A DNA stretch of 64,000 bases from Longimicrobiaceae bacterium. GTDB taxonomy: Bacteria; Gemmatimonadota; Gemmatimonadetes; Longimicrobiales; Longimicrobiaceae. Below, piece by piece: positions 8,157 through 16,845 of this stretch. The notes under the pieces were generated by a model that was given only the letters and a program-made list of their open reading frames with translations, did no database searches and had not been told where the DNA came from. The position numbers and the translations under genes are program-made. The DNA lies in assembly GCA_036375715.1 (NCBI GenBank), contig DASVBS010000053.1, forward strand, positions 84,873-148,872, written 5' to 3'. Each line of letters starts with the position of its first letter. Within the stretch, counting starts at the first letter, position 1.

Positions 8157-10946
8157 TCAGTCACCCCCCGCCAGCAGCGGCTCCAGGGAATTCGGTCGAC
8201 GCATCGCGGGAGCCCATAGATCCCCCACCTCTCGAACCCGGTCCGGTACGGTTTCCAGGGTGAACTCCGCGAGGTCCAGCTCGTCCGTCAGCTCGGACCA
8301 ATCCAGGGGAGTCGATACTGTCGCGTCGGGCTTTGCCCGCACCGAGTAGACCCCGGCGATCGTCTTCCCCAGGATGTTCTGCAGGTAGTCCACGTACACC
8401 GTGCCGTGGGGCCGCTTCTTGACCATCCGCTCAACGGTCGCCTCGCGCGGATGCCTGTGCGCCACTCGCGTGGCGATGATCTGCGCCACCAGCGTCGCCG
8501 CTTCCAGGGGTGTGTCCGGGGGGAGCGGGAGGTAGATGTGGAGCCCTTTCGAACCGGAGGTCTTCAGCGCTCCGTGCAGAGAGAAAGCGTCCATCTCTTC
8601 TTTTACCCACCGCGCGACCTGGACGACCTGCTGGAAGTCGGCCCCCGGTCCCGGATCGAGGTCGAGGATCGTATAGTCGGCGCTCTCCAAGTGCCCCACG
8701 CGAGAATGCCAGGGGTCGTAGGAGATGGCGCCGAGCTGGATCGTGTAGAGCAGCGTCGTCAAGTTGCCACCCACCAGGCGCGGCCTGGCTTCCTTTTCAC
8801 CGTTGAGGGCGACCAGTTCCACCCGGACCCCCTCCGGTGGATCCTCCGGCGCCGCCTGCTGATAGAACGCCTCCTCTTCGATGCCGTTGGGATACCGCTT
8901 CAGCACCAGCGGTCGATCCTCCATCCAGGGGAGGATCAGGTCGGCCATCTCAGCATAATACGCGAGCAGGTCGCCCTTGGTTAGCTTCTTCTTCGGGAAG
9001 AAGACCTTGCCCGGGTTGGTGATGTCGAGCCGGTGCGGCCCCAGGGTCAGCGTGCCTCCCCTGCGGGATTCCTGCAGCGCTCGAATCTGGCGGACGACCG
9101 CTCCGTCCAGACTTGGGTCGCGATCCGGCGGCCCGGGATTGCCCTTCCTTGAAGCCCGCGCATTCGACGACCGCCTACGCTTCCGCGTTTTGCCTTCCGA
9201 ATCCTTCTTCTTTCCCCCCGAATCCTTTTTTCCCTTCGAGTCTTCGCCAGGCTCCTCGATCCTGGCCGGTGGTTCCCGTACCACCTCGCGTGGATCCTTA
9301 TCGTCTCTGAAGCCGACGAACACCCCCTGCCGAACGATTCCGCGCGAGGTCCATTCGTTGAAGCGGATCTGCACGACCACCTTCGGCGACACCCAGTGGG
9401 CGCGCTCGTTGGTCTCGGGCTCCTCCCGGAAAGGCGACGTCTTGCGCTCGAGCGGCTTCAGTCGCCGCTCCATCTCGCGAAGTGTCTGGGCGTTGAAGCC
9501 CGTGCCGGTATGGCCCGCGTAGATCAGGTCGCCGTCCTCATAGTATCCCAGCAGGATCGCTCCGAGGTGCTGGCGACTGCGCCGCGGCTCAGTCCATCCC
9601 CCGACCACGAACTCCTGGGTGTTCTCGAGCTTCACCTTCACCCAGTCGTCAGTCCGCTGACCGGGCCGGTACTTCGACGTTCGCCGCTTGGCGATCAGCC
9701 CCTCCCAGCGTCCCTCGCGCGCCCGAGCCTCCATCGCCTTCCGATCGGAGGACGTGTCGCCGAGGCGGAGGATCGACCCCGTGCGCCCTTCGAGCAGCTC
9801 CTCCAGCCGCTCACGGCGGGCGTCCCAGGGCTCGTCGACGAGGACCTCCTCGCCGGCCAGGATCACGTCGAATACGACCAGGGCAGCGGGCTGCTCCTCG
9901 GCCAGCCTCTGGATCCGTCGTGAATCCGTCACATGCATCCGGCCCTGGAGCGACTCGAAGCGCACGATCTCATCCCCTTGCAGCCCGACGATCTCCCCAT
10001 CCAGGACCAGGGGCATACCCAGATCATTGGCCAGGTCAGTCAGCGCTTCCGTCACCTCCGGGAATTGCTTCGCCTTGTCGTTCGCATTGCGGGTGATGAG
10101 CGCTGCGCCCACGTCGGTGGCAAAGGCCAGCACGCGGATGCCGTCGTACTTCGGCTCGAAGGTGAAATCGCGCTCGTTCGGGATGGAAGCGCCGGAGCGC
10201 GCCAGCATGGGGAGCAGCCCCGAGAGGTCAGGCGCCGGAGCATCTTCGCCGGGTGACGATGCCCGCTTTCTGCTCTTGGACTTACCCCCGTCCTTGGTGG
10301 CGCCGTCCCCCCGATTCGAATGCCAGACTCGCGAGCCACCCTTCCCTCTGGCGATCTCCTCCATCGTGCGTCCGGTCGCGACGGAGGTGGTTACCTCGGC
10401 GGTAATGTCGCGCGACCCGTCGGCTTCTTCGTCCCGGTGCTTGATCAGGAGCCACTGCGGCTTGTTTTCATCCCCGCCTCTGGTGCGCACCAGGGCGAAG
10501 GAGCCGCGGAGCCGCTCGCCGTGGAGGGTGAAGGAGATCTTGCCGGCGTGATATCCCCGTCGGATTGCCTTCGCGTCGCTTTCGCGAGGACCCTTCTCGT
10601 CGGCGGTGTAGGTGCCGCGATCCCAGAGCATCACCGTCCCGCCGCCGTATTCGCCCTGCGGGATGGTCCCCTCGAAGTCGTTGTACTCGATCGGGTGGTC
10701 CTCGACCTCCATGGCCAGGCGCTTGACTGAGGGGTCGAGGCTCGGGCCCTTGGGAACGGCCCAGCTCTTCATCACGCCGTCGAGCTCGAGCCGCAGGTCA
10801 TAGTGCAGCTGACGGGCGTCGTGCTTCTGAATCACGAACTCCAGACCGTCGGCCGGCCCACGCCGCTTCTTGCTGCCCCGTGGCTCGGCGGTCTTGCTGA
10901 AGTCGCGTTTGCTCCGGTAGGTAGAGAGGCTGGATTTTGCGGCCAT
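8157..10946 (-). CDS. ligD: Multifunctional DNA ligase D (NHEJ)
   Basis: Central enzyme of bacterial non-homologous end joining, acting with Ku at double-strand breaks. The 929 residues carry three domains in the order phosphoesterase, ligase, polymerase. The N-terminal 3'-phosphoesterase spans about residues 30-160 (FVIQKHDARQLHYDLRLELDG, GEYGGGTV). After a Lys/Ser-rich linker comes the ATP-dependent ligase (about 245-545) with the adenylated Lys266 in FEPKYDGIRV. A second basic linker rich in GK/KK (about 560-620) leads to the archaeo-eukaryotic-primase-type polymerase (about 640-920; TNPGKVFFP, DLDPG catalytic acids, TSGSKGLHIYLP). This order matches the Pseudomonas type rather than the mycobacterial type. 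It is followed upstream by ku in the same direction, 47 bases away, so the two are likely co-transcribed. Confidence 0.97.
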   Translation of the reverse strand: MAAKSSLSTYRSKRDFSKTAEPRGSKKRRGPADGLEFVIQKHDARQLHYDLRLELDGVMKSWAVPKGPSLDPSVKRLAMEVEDHPIEYNDFEGTIPQGEYGGGTVMLWDRGTYTADEKGPRESDAKAIRRGYHAGKISFTLHGERLRGSFALVRTRGGDENKPQWLLIKHRDEEADGSRDITAEVTTSVATGRTMEEIARGKGGSRVWHSNRGDGATKDGGKSKSRKRASSPGEDAPAPDLSGLLPMLARSGASIPNERDFTFEPKYDGIRVLAFATDVGAALITRNANDKAKQFPEVTEALTDLANDLGMPLVLDGEIVGLQGDEIVRFESLQGRMHVTDSRRIQRLAEEQPAALVVFDVILAGEEVLVDEPWDARRERLEELLEGRTGSILRLGDTSSDRKAMEARAREGRWEGLIAKRRTSKYRPGQRTDDWVKVKLENTQEFVVGGWTEPRRSRQHLGAILLGYYEDGDLIYAGHTGTGFNAQTLREMERRLKPLERKTSPFREEPETNERAHWVSPKVVVQIRFNEWTSRGIVRQGVFVGFRDDKDPREVVREPPARIEEPGEDSKGKKDSGGKKKDSEGKTRKRRRSSNARASRKGNPGPPDRDPSLDGAVVRQIRALQESRRGGTLTLGPHRLDITNPGKVFFPKKKLTKGDLLAYYAEMADLILPWMEDRPLVLKRYPNGIEEEAFYQQAAPEDPPEGVRVELVALNGEKEARPRLVGGNLTTLLYTIQLGAISYDPWHSRVGHLESADYTILDLDPGPGADFQQVVQVARWVKEEMDAFSLHGALKTSGSKGLHIYLPLPPDTPLEAATLVAQIIATRVAHRHPREATVERMVKKRPHGTVYVDYLQNILGKTIAGVYSVRAKPDATVSTPLDWSELTDELDLAEFTLETVPDRVREVGDLWAPAMRRPNSLEPLLAGGD

Positions 10947-10993
10947 GGGGGCGGGTCAGGACGTCGAGCCGGGGCGGGACGTGACGACCCGCG

Positions 10994-11830
10994 TCACGCC
11001 GACTTCCGGCGCTTCGAGGTGCCGCTCTTCTTCTTGCGGCTTGCAGAGGGCTTCTTCGATTTGCCCTCGAGGCTCTCCTTCAAGCGATCCATGAGGTCGA
11101 TGACCCCGGTCATCTCAGGCTCGGGCGCCTCGCGGAGGGTCACCTTCTTACCCTTCATCTTGGCCTGGATGATCTTCTCGAGGTTGTCCCGGTACTCGTC
11201 CTTGTACTTCTCCGGCTTGAACTCCTCGGTGAGGTTGCCGACGAGCTGCTCGGCCATCTGCAGCTCCTGGGGCCGGTAGTCGGCGCCGGGGAAGCGGTAC
11301 TCGGAGGCGTCGAGAACCTCGTCGGCGAAGCGCATCAGGTCCAGCACCATGGCATCGTGCAACGGCTTGATCGAAGCCAGATACTGCCGCTTGCGCAAGG
11401 TGATCGTTCCGATACCGAGCGTGCCCGTGTTCTTCATCGCGTCGCGCAGGAGCGCGTAAGCCCGCTCGCCTCCCTTCTGCGGAATCAGGTAATACGGCTT
11501 CTCGAAGTAGCGCGGATCGACGTCGTCTTCCGGTGCAAAGTCCTGGATCTCGAAAGTCTTGTTGGTGGCCAATGCCGCCTTCTCGAAATCCGCATCGGTC
11601 AGCACCACGTAGCGTTCCTTCTGGTACTCGTAGCCTTTGACGATGTCGTCCCAGGCGACCTCCTTGCCATCGTCCTTGCAGACGCGCTCGTACTTCACCG
11701 GACAGTAATCGCCCTTCCCTTTCGGGGCGAGGAGCTTGAACGAGAGGTCGTGGGAGCGCACCGCCGCTTCGAGGCGAACGGGAATGTTCACCAGGCCGAA
11801 GGCGATTGCCCCAGTCCATATGCTGGCCAT
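10994..11830 (-). CDS. ku: DNA end-binding protein Ku
   Basis: Homodimeric ring protein that binds double-strand ends and recruits LigD. I start it at 11830 (MASIWTGAIAFGLVNIPVRL), the canonical Ku beginning. The frame stays open further upstream, but that extension has no family similarity. 278 residues: the Ku core beta-barrel runs to about residue 200 (including CPVKYERVC, EIQDFAPEDDVDPRYFEKPYY reduced here to its outline, and TLRKRQYLASIKP), followed by the helical arm and a lysine-rich C-terminal tail (SKKPSASRKKKSGTSKRRK) of the type known to aid DNA contact and LigD stimulation. It lies directly upstream of ligD in the same direction and diverges from a small Rho-N-like gene often found beside ku. 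Confidence 0.97.
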   Translation of the reverse strand: MASIWTGAIAFGLVNIPVRLEAAVRSHDLSFKLLAPKGKGDYCPVKYERVCKDDGKEVAWDDIVKGYEYQKERYVVLTDADFEKAALATNKTFEIQDFAPEDDVDPRYFEKPYYLIPQKGGERAYALLRDAMKNTGTLGIGTITLRKRQYLASIKPLHDAMVLDLMRFADEVLDASEYRFPGADYRPQELQMAEQLVGNLTEEFKPEKYKDEYRDNLEKIIQAKMKGKKVTLREAPEPEMTGVIDLMDRLKESLEGKSKKPSASRKKKSGTSKRRKSA

Positions 11831-12008
11831 GCGGACCTTGCCGGTTCGAGAAAAGTCGTCCCCGCCCGAAATCGTGACGTGGAACCGGGTTCGGAACGCA
11901 AGCAAAATGCCGGCTGCGAGCCCCGGCACGGGCTTCGCATCCTCGCACGAGCGGGTGGGGGTTGGAGGGCCGCCGTGAGCATCGAAACCGAGCCAACCGG
12001 AGGAGCAG

Positions 12009-12305
12009 ATGCCCAGAGGATGGAGCAACAAGGACGAGCGCAAATACGAGCATATCAAGGAGAGCTCGCAGGAGCGCGGCGCGTCCGAGCGGCGTGCCAA
12101 GGAGATTGCCGCCCGCACGGTGAATAAGGGGCGCCGGCAATCGGGCCGCACTCCGAACCGCACCACCCAAGGAACGGGCAATCCGAACCGCGGCTACGAG
12201 GCCCGCACCCGCGACGAGCTGTACAACATTGCGAAGGAGCGGAACATCCCGGGCCGCAGCAGCATGAACAAGCAGGAACTCATTCAGGCGCTGCGCAGGC
12301 GGTAA
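12009..12305 (+). CDS. Small Rho-N-domain-like, ku-associated protein
   Basis: 98 residues, very basic and hydrophilic. The N-terminal half (WSNKDERKYEHIKESSQERG, then AKEIAARTVNKGRR) is the type annotated as plasmid stabilisation or ChaB-like small protein. The C-terminal part (YEARTRDELYNIAKERNIPGRSSMNKQELIQALRR) is a SAP/Rho N-terminal-like helix-extended-loop-helix that usually binds nucleic acid. The start has a good Shine-Dalgarno (GGAGGAGCAG just before ATG). It diverges from ku/ligD, and genes of this family are commonly near ku. A role in end joining is plausible but inferred only from location. Confidence 0.75.
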   Translation: MPRGWSNKDERKYEHIKESSQERGASERRAKEIAARTVNKGRRQSGRTPNRTTQGTGNPNRGYEARTRDELYNIAKERNIPGRSSMNKQELIQALRRR

Positions 12306-12476
12306 TCGGTGGGCGGCTCCCCGGGAGGCGGGGAAGCGGAAGCTCGAGGTGCCCCGGGGCCCGCCGCCTCGTCCGAGTCTCGACGGCCATCCGGTTGTCC
12401 ATGGCCGTCGATCAACGTGCTTCGGGTCTAGACGGCCCTCGCTACCTGCAGCGGTTTCTCCTCACCATTCAGGCTG

Positions 12477-14339
12477 ATGCGCGCCCTCCCTGCAGCTGAC
12501 GCCGTGCCGCCCGAGGGCCAGCTCGACCGCACCGGCTGCCCCCGCGGGCGGCACACCGCGATCATCGATTGGCGTGCCCCCACCGGCCTGAGTGGGCGGC
12601 GCATAGTGATCGTCGGTGCGGTCGCGGCACTGCTGCTGGGGTGCTCAGCAGAGAGGCGGGAGACTGGCGATGCCCGGTTGCGAGTCGGCTTCGTCGAGCT
12701 CGAGGAGGGTGGAGAAAGCGCGCTGCACGGTGCGGAAATGGGCGCCGAGGAGGCGCGGCACGCCGGCGAGCTCGTCGGGCGCAGCTTCGAGCTTCTCCTC
12801 GAAGAGGCCGAGTCACCGGAGGAGGCCGTAGCCGCCGCGGAGCGTCTCGCCAACAGCGGGGTCGTTGCCGTCATCGGCGGGTTCGACGCTCCCACCTGCC
12901 GGGCTCTCTCCGAGACGGCCGACCGTCTGCGGATCCTCTTCCTCAACGTCGGCTGCAGGGAGGACGCGCTGCGGACCGACCGTAGCCGCTACACGCTGCA
13001 CGTCGAGGGGAGCAAGGCGATGTACGAGGCCGGCCTTGGTCGGTTCGGCCGTGAGGCGGTGCTCTGGCACGGAGAGCTGGAACGGTTCGGGGCGGCCCAG
13101 CTCAACGATCGTTTTGAGCAACACATCGGGAACTCAGCGGACGCTCTTGGCTGGGCCAGCTGGATGGCGGTCAAGATTGTCTGGGAGGCCTTTTCCGCCG
13201 CCGGGGCGGCTGAGCCTGATTCGCTGCTGGCTGTGCTCACCGCGCCGGAGGCGCGGTTCGACGGACACAAGGGCGAGCCGCTGACCTTCGATCACCGTAC
13301 CCGTCAGCTCCAGCAGCCTCTCTTCGCTCGACCCCTCGGCCGACAGGTTCGCGGGCAGGGCTCCGCGGCCCTCGCCCGACACGAGGCACTTCCCCACCCG
13401 TCCGAGATTGACGTGGGGCCGGGACCCTTTCTCTACGTGAGCAACGAGGGCTCGGTCGACGTCACCGTAGTGGGGCTGGAGCGCGGCGAGGCCATTGCCC
13501 GGCTCCCCGTGGCGCGGCGCCCGCGAGGACTCCACCTCGATCCCTCCGGCGAACGCCTCTACGTAGCGCTCAGCGACGACTCGCCGCGCTCCGAAAGCGA
13601 CCAGGACGGAGTGGCCGTGTTCGACCTGCGGCATGGCGGGGAGCAGCGGAGCTACGCGGTCGGGAGCGACCCGGAGCAGTTCGTGATCTCGCCCGACGGC
13701 GAGCGGCTCTATGCCGCGAACGAGGATGCGGGGACAGCTACTGCAACCGGGCTCATCACCGGACAGGTGCTGGCCACCGTGGTGGTCGGTATCGAGCCCG
13801 AAGGCGTGGCCGTAAGCCCCGACGGGAAGTGGGTCTACATCACCGCGGAGACCAGCAATACCGTCTCGGTGATCGATACGCGCAGCAACGAGGTGGTTGC
13901 CACCTTCCTGGTGGGAGTTCGACCGCGTGCGGCCGCATTCTCCCCCGGTGGAGATCGGGCCTATGTGACGAACGAGATCAGCGGGACAGTGTCGGTGGTG
14001 GCAGTTCCACAGCACGCCGTAATAGAAACCCTTTCCCTCCCTGAGGGATCCCGGCCTGTGGGCATCGCTGTCGCGCCCGACGGGCGTCGCGTTTACGTGG
14101 CCACCGGGCACCACAACACCGTGGCGGTGGTGGATCCGGCACGGGGCGAGGTGATCGCCGACGTGCCGGTAGGAAAACGCCCGTGGGGGGTCACTCTGTC
14201 GCCGGAGGGGCGCTTTGCCTATACGGCCAATGGCGTCTCGAACGACGTCACCGAGATCGACACGGAAGCGCTGCGCGCCACGCGCACGATCCCCGTCGGT
14301 GAAAGGCCCTGGGGCGTTGCCTTCGCCCGGGCGCGGTGA
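12477..14339 (+). CDS. Fusion of PQQ-type ABC substrate-binding domain and YVTN beta-propeller
   Basis: 620 residues. After a probable lipoprotein signal (IVIVGAVAALLLGC, Cys near residue 56), about residues 65-285 resemble the type-1 periplasmic-binding protein of PQQ-linked alcohol catabolism clusters (VVAVIGGFDAPTCRAL, LERFGAAQLNDRF, WMAVKIVWEA, FDGHKGEPLTF). From about residue 320 to the end are seven or so 40-residue YVTN-type repeats (SPDGERLYAAN, SPDGKWVYITAE, VGVRPRAAAFSPGG, VGKRPWGVTLSPEG), like the PQQ-catabolism-associated beta-propeller protein. These are normally two separate proteins. The binding-protein part looks shorter than the family: the middle lobe seems absent between MYEAGLGRF and AVLWHGELERFG. 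Start is uncertain: ATG 12477, GTG 12501 or GTG 12606. No PQQ dehydrogenase is in view. Confidence 0.75.
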   Translation: MRALPAADAVPPEGQLDRTGCPRGRHTAIIDWRAPTGLSGRRIVIVGAVAALLLGCSAERRETGDARLRVGFVELEEGGESALHGAEMGAEEARHAGELVGRSFELLLEEAESPEEAVAAAERLANSGVVAVIGGFDAPTCRALSETADRLRILFLNVGCREDALRTDRSRYTLHVEGSKAMYEAGLGRFGREAVLWHGELERFGAAQLNDRFEQHIGNSADALGWASWMAVKIVWEAFSAAGAAEPDSLLAVLTAPEARFDGHKGEPLTFDHRTRQLQQPLFARPLGRQVRGQGSAALARHEALPHPSEIDVGPGPFLYVSNEGSVDVTVVGLERGEAIARLPVARRPRGLHLDPSGERLYVALSDDSPRSESDQDGVAVFDLRHGGEQRSYAVGSDPEQFVISPDGERLYAANEDAGTATATGLITGQVLATVVVGIEPEGVAVSPDGKWVYITAETSNTVSVIDTRSNEVVATFLVGVRPRAAAFSPGGDRAYVTNEISGTVSVVAVPQHAVIETLSLPEGSRPVGIAVAPDGRRVYVATGHHNTVAVVDPARGEVIADVPVGKRPWGVTLSPEGRFAYTANGVSNDVTEIDTEALRATRTIPVGERPWGVAFARAR

Positions 14340-14343
14340 AGCA

Positions 14344-15312
14344 ATGTCGCGCCCGCCGATCTGCGCACGGTGTGCGGCGATTGTCCAAGCGGCCTTCGTG
14401 GGGTCGTTGCTGATGAACCTGGCTGCCCGTCCTGCATGGGCCCACGCGGGCGAGCCGCTGGCGCCGCATGACCTCTGGGGTGCCTGGTTGGAGGATCCCG
14501 CGGCCCTGGCTGTAATCGGTTTGGCGAGCTGGCTGTACGCTCGAGGGTGTGGGGCCCTTTGGGCGCGGGCCGGAATGGGTCGAGGGATCCCGCGCTGGCG
14601 ACTCTGGAGCTACTCGACCGGCGTCTTGGTGCTCCTCCTCGCGCTGGTCAGCCCCCTCGATCCGCTGGGAGGTGCACTCTTCAGCGCGCACATGGTGCAG
14701 CACGAGCTGCTCATCATGGTTGCCGCGCCCTTGCTGCTGCTGGGCCATCCACTGCTAGCCTTCACGTGGGCCCTCCCGCGACCGTGGCGGAAGCCACTCG
14801 GCCGAAGGATCCGAACGCCGCCCGTGCGCGCCCTCTGGCGGTGGCTGACCCGACCTGCGGTTGCCTGGACGCTGTATGCCATCGCCCTCTGGCTCTGGCA
14901 TACTCCACGGCTGTACGAGGCGGCGCTGACGAGCGAGCCCGTGCACCTTCTGCAGCACCTCTCCTTCTTCGCGACCGCGCTGCTCTTCTGGTGGCCGGTC
15001 CTACATCCCAGCCCGTACCGCCGCCTGGGGGCGGTCCTCGCCGTCTTTTACCTCTTCGCGACCGCCCTGCATGGAAGCGCCCTGGGAGCGTTCCTCAGCC
15101 TGTCCCGGCGCGCCTGGTATCCAGCGTACGAGGAGGGAGTGGCCAGGTGGGGGATGACCCTGCTGGAGGACCAGCAGCTCGGCGGTCTGATCATGTGGAT
15201 TCCCTTCGGCGCGCTCTACCCCGCGATCGCCCTAGGCTTGCTCGGACACTGGCTTCGACGGCCCAACGAGCAGGCCGGCCACGTCCCCATTGTCCCTGCC
15301 TCCAAGGTCTGA
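14344..15312 (+). CDS. CtaG-like cytochrome c oxidase (caa3) assembly factor
   Basis: 322-residue polytopic inner-membrane protein of the caa3_CtaG family, thought to help copper insertion into, or assembly of, cytochrome oxidase. It opens with a signal-like segment containing a CARC pair (PPICARCAAIV) and a cut site after WAHA, then about seven membrane helices. His-rich membrane positions typical of the family are present: AHMVQHELLIMVAAPLLLLG, IALWLWHTPRLYEAAL, EPVHLLQHLSFFATALLFWW and ATALHGSALGAFL. ATG 14344 begins four bases after the propeller-fusion stop, so the two genes are probably translationally linked. No oxidase subunits are nearby. The link between a periplasmic PQQ-type protein and oxidase assembly suggests an electron-transport role but is inference. 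Confidence 0.85.
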   Translation: MSRPPICARCAAIVQAAFVGSLLMNLAARPAWAHAGEPLAPHDLWGAWLEDPAALAVIGLASWLYARGCGALWARAGMGRGIPRWRLWSYSTGVLVLLLALVSPLDPLGGALFSAHMVQHELLIMVAAPLLLLGHPLLAFTWALPRPWRKPLGRRIRTPPVRALWRWLTRPAVAWTLYAIALWLWHTPRLYEAALTSEPVHLLQHLSFFATALLFWWPVLHPSPYRRLGAVLAVFYLFATALHGSALGAFLSLSRRAWYPAYEEGVARWGMTLLEDQQLGGLIMWIPFGALYPAIALGLLGHWLRRPNEQAGHVPIVPASKV

Positions 15313-15490
15313 GTCACCAGGGACCCGGCGTCCAGGGTCCGAGTCAGAGGAGGCCGCTATCTTCTCATCCGGCGGGGGGTGGCACCGAGGGGCGCCGCTC
15401 ATTGCGCCAGGAAGCTCGCTTCTGCGCGGCGGTCGACGGCGCGCCGCTGGTGACCATACGCACCTCAAATCGCGCCGGACCACCCGATCA

Positions 15491-15520
15491 TTGCTCGTAG
15501 TCGGCCTTCGGCCATAGATT
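15491..15520 (+). promoter_or_regulatory. Possible sigma-70 promoter for the nuclease/ATPase pair
   Basis: TTGCTC (15491-15496) and TAGATT (15515-15520) with an 18-base spacer lie 36 bases before the SbcD-like start. The match is moderate. The preceding intergenic stretch (15313-15490) holds a short direct repeat around GAGTCA (15310-15316 and 15341-15347) and otherwise nothing I recognise. Confidence 0.35.
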
Positions 15521-15555
15521 GGCGCTGGCCGAAAGTTTCCCGAACCTCGCTCGCC

Positions 15556-16845
15556 GTGAAGATCCTCTGCACCGCTGACGTTCACATTGGTCGCCGCCCC
15601 ACCCGCCTGCCGGGCCGGGTGGACACCTCGGCGCACTCGTGTGCCCGCGCGTGGTCGAACCTGGTCGATTGCGCTATCGCGGAAGGGGTGCAGCTGGTGC
15701 TGGTGGCGGGAGACCTGGTGGATCAGGCGAATCGCTACTACGAGGCAGCGGGACCGGTGGAGGCAGGGGTGCGGGCGCTCGTTTCGCACGGCATCGGCAC
15801 CGTGGCGGTTGCCGGCAATCACGACCACAACACCCTCCCGTGGGTCGCCAGCCGCTTCCGTCGGGACGAGTTCCGGTTGCTCGGTCAGCAGGGCCGCTGG
15901 GAACGGCACACGGTGGAACGCGACGGGCGGCCGGTGCTGCACATCGACGGCTGGTCCTTCCCGGCGGCGGTATTCCTGGACGACCCACTGCAGCCTTACC
16001 CCCGACGGCCTCGCGACGGGGTCCCGGTGATCGGTCTCCTCCACGCGGACCTGGACCAGCCGAACAGTCGCCACGCGCCCGTGAGTCTCGCCGCGCTGCG
16101 CGCCGCGCCAGTCGACTTCTGGCTTCTCGGCCACATCCACCGGAGTGCCCTCCGGCAGCATGCCGGGGGCGCGGCATTGCTCTACCCAGGATCCCCGCAG
16201 GCGATGGACCCGGGGGAGCCGGGAGTTCACGGCCCCTGGATCGTCGAGATCGACTCCGGCGGACGCTTTCACGCCCGCATGCTCCCGCTCTCCACGGTGC
16301 GGTACGACAGCATCGAGGTGGACGTAGCTGGAGCGGACGAGGAGGCGGAGGTAGACCGGCGAGTCGTGGCCTCCGTGCACTCGGCGCTGGCGGCGGTGGA
16401 GCCCGAGGCGGGTCCGCTCCAGTACCTTAGCCTGCGGGTGCGGCTCACCGGTAGGACGCCACTGCACCGCAGGCTTCAGCGCCGCAACTGGGAGGAGGTC
16501 GGCGACCTCGACGCGCGCTCGGGCGAGATGCGCGCCGGAGTGGAGCGCCTGGAAATCGCAACCCGTCCTGCACGAGACCTCGACGAGCTCGCACATGGCC
16601 AGGACGCGCCCGCGTTGCTCGCGCGACTGATCCGCAACCTCGACAAGGGTACCCTGGCTCCGACGGAGGAGGAGCTCGTGCGCACCGCGGTCGCCCAGGT
16701 GGAAGAGGTCTGGAAGGCGCGCCAGTACCTCCCGCTCCAGGAGGAGGATGACGAACGGCCATCGGAGGCGCGGGTGAGAGAGCTGCTCGGGCAGCAGGCC
16801 ATGTTCCTTCTGGACGAGCTGCTGGCATCGAGGGAGGGAGCATGA
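15556..16845 (+). CDS. SbcD/YhaO-like metallophosphoesterase DNA nuclease
   Basis: 429-residue Mre11/SbcD-superfamily nuclease, expected to use two Mn ions to cut DNA ends or hairpins together with its ATPase partner. The five phosphoesterase motifs are visible: TADVHIG (residues 6-12), AGDLVDQ, AGNHDHN, LLHADLDQ and GHIHRS. The C-terminal third (from about residue 250) is a capping/partner-binding region with charged helices. The stop codon overlaps the ATPase start by four bases (ATGA at 16842-16845), so the two are made in a coupled operon, as in B. subtilis yhaO-yhaN and sbcD-sbcC. The partner's membrane segments favour the YhaO type over classical SbcD. Confidence 0.9.
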   Translation: MKILCTADVHIGRRPTRLPGRVDTSAHSCARAWSNLVDCAIAEGVQLVLVAGDLVDQANRYYEAAGPVEAGVRALVSHGIGTVAVAGNHDHNTLPWVASRFRRDEFRLLGQQGRWERHTVERDGRPVLHIDGWSFPAAVFLDDPLQPYPRRPRDGVPVIGLLHADLDQPNSRHAPVSLAALRAAPVDFWLLGHIHRSALRQHAGGAALLYPGSPQAMDPGEPGVHGPWIVEIDSGGRFHARMLPLSTVRYDSIEVDVAGADEEAEVDRRVVASVHSALAAVEPEAGPLQYLSLRVRLTGRTPLHRRLQRRNWEEVGDLDARSGEMRAGVERLEIATRPARDLDELAHGQDAPALLARLIRNLDKGTLAPTEEELVRTAVAQVEEVWKARQYLPLQEEDDERPSEARVRELLGQQAMFLLDELLASREGA

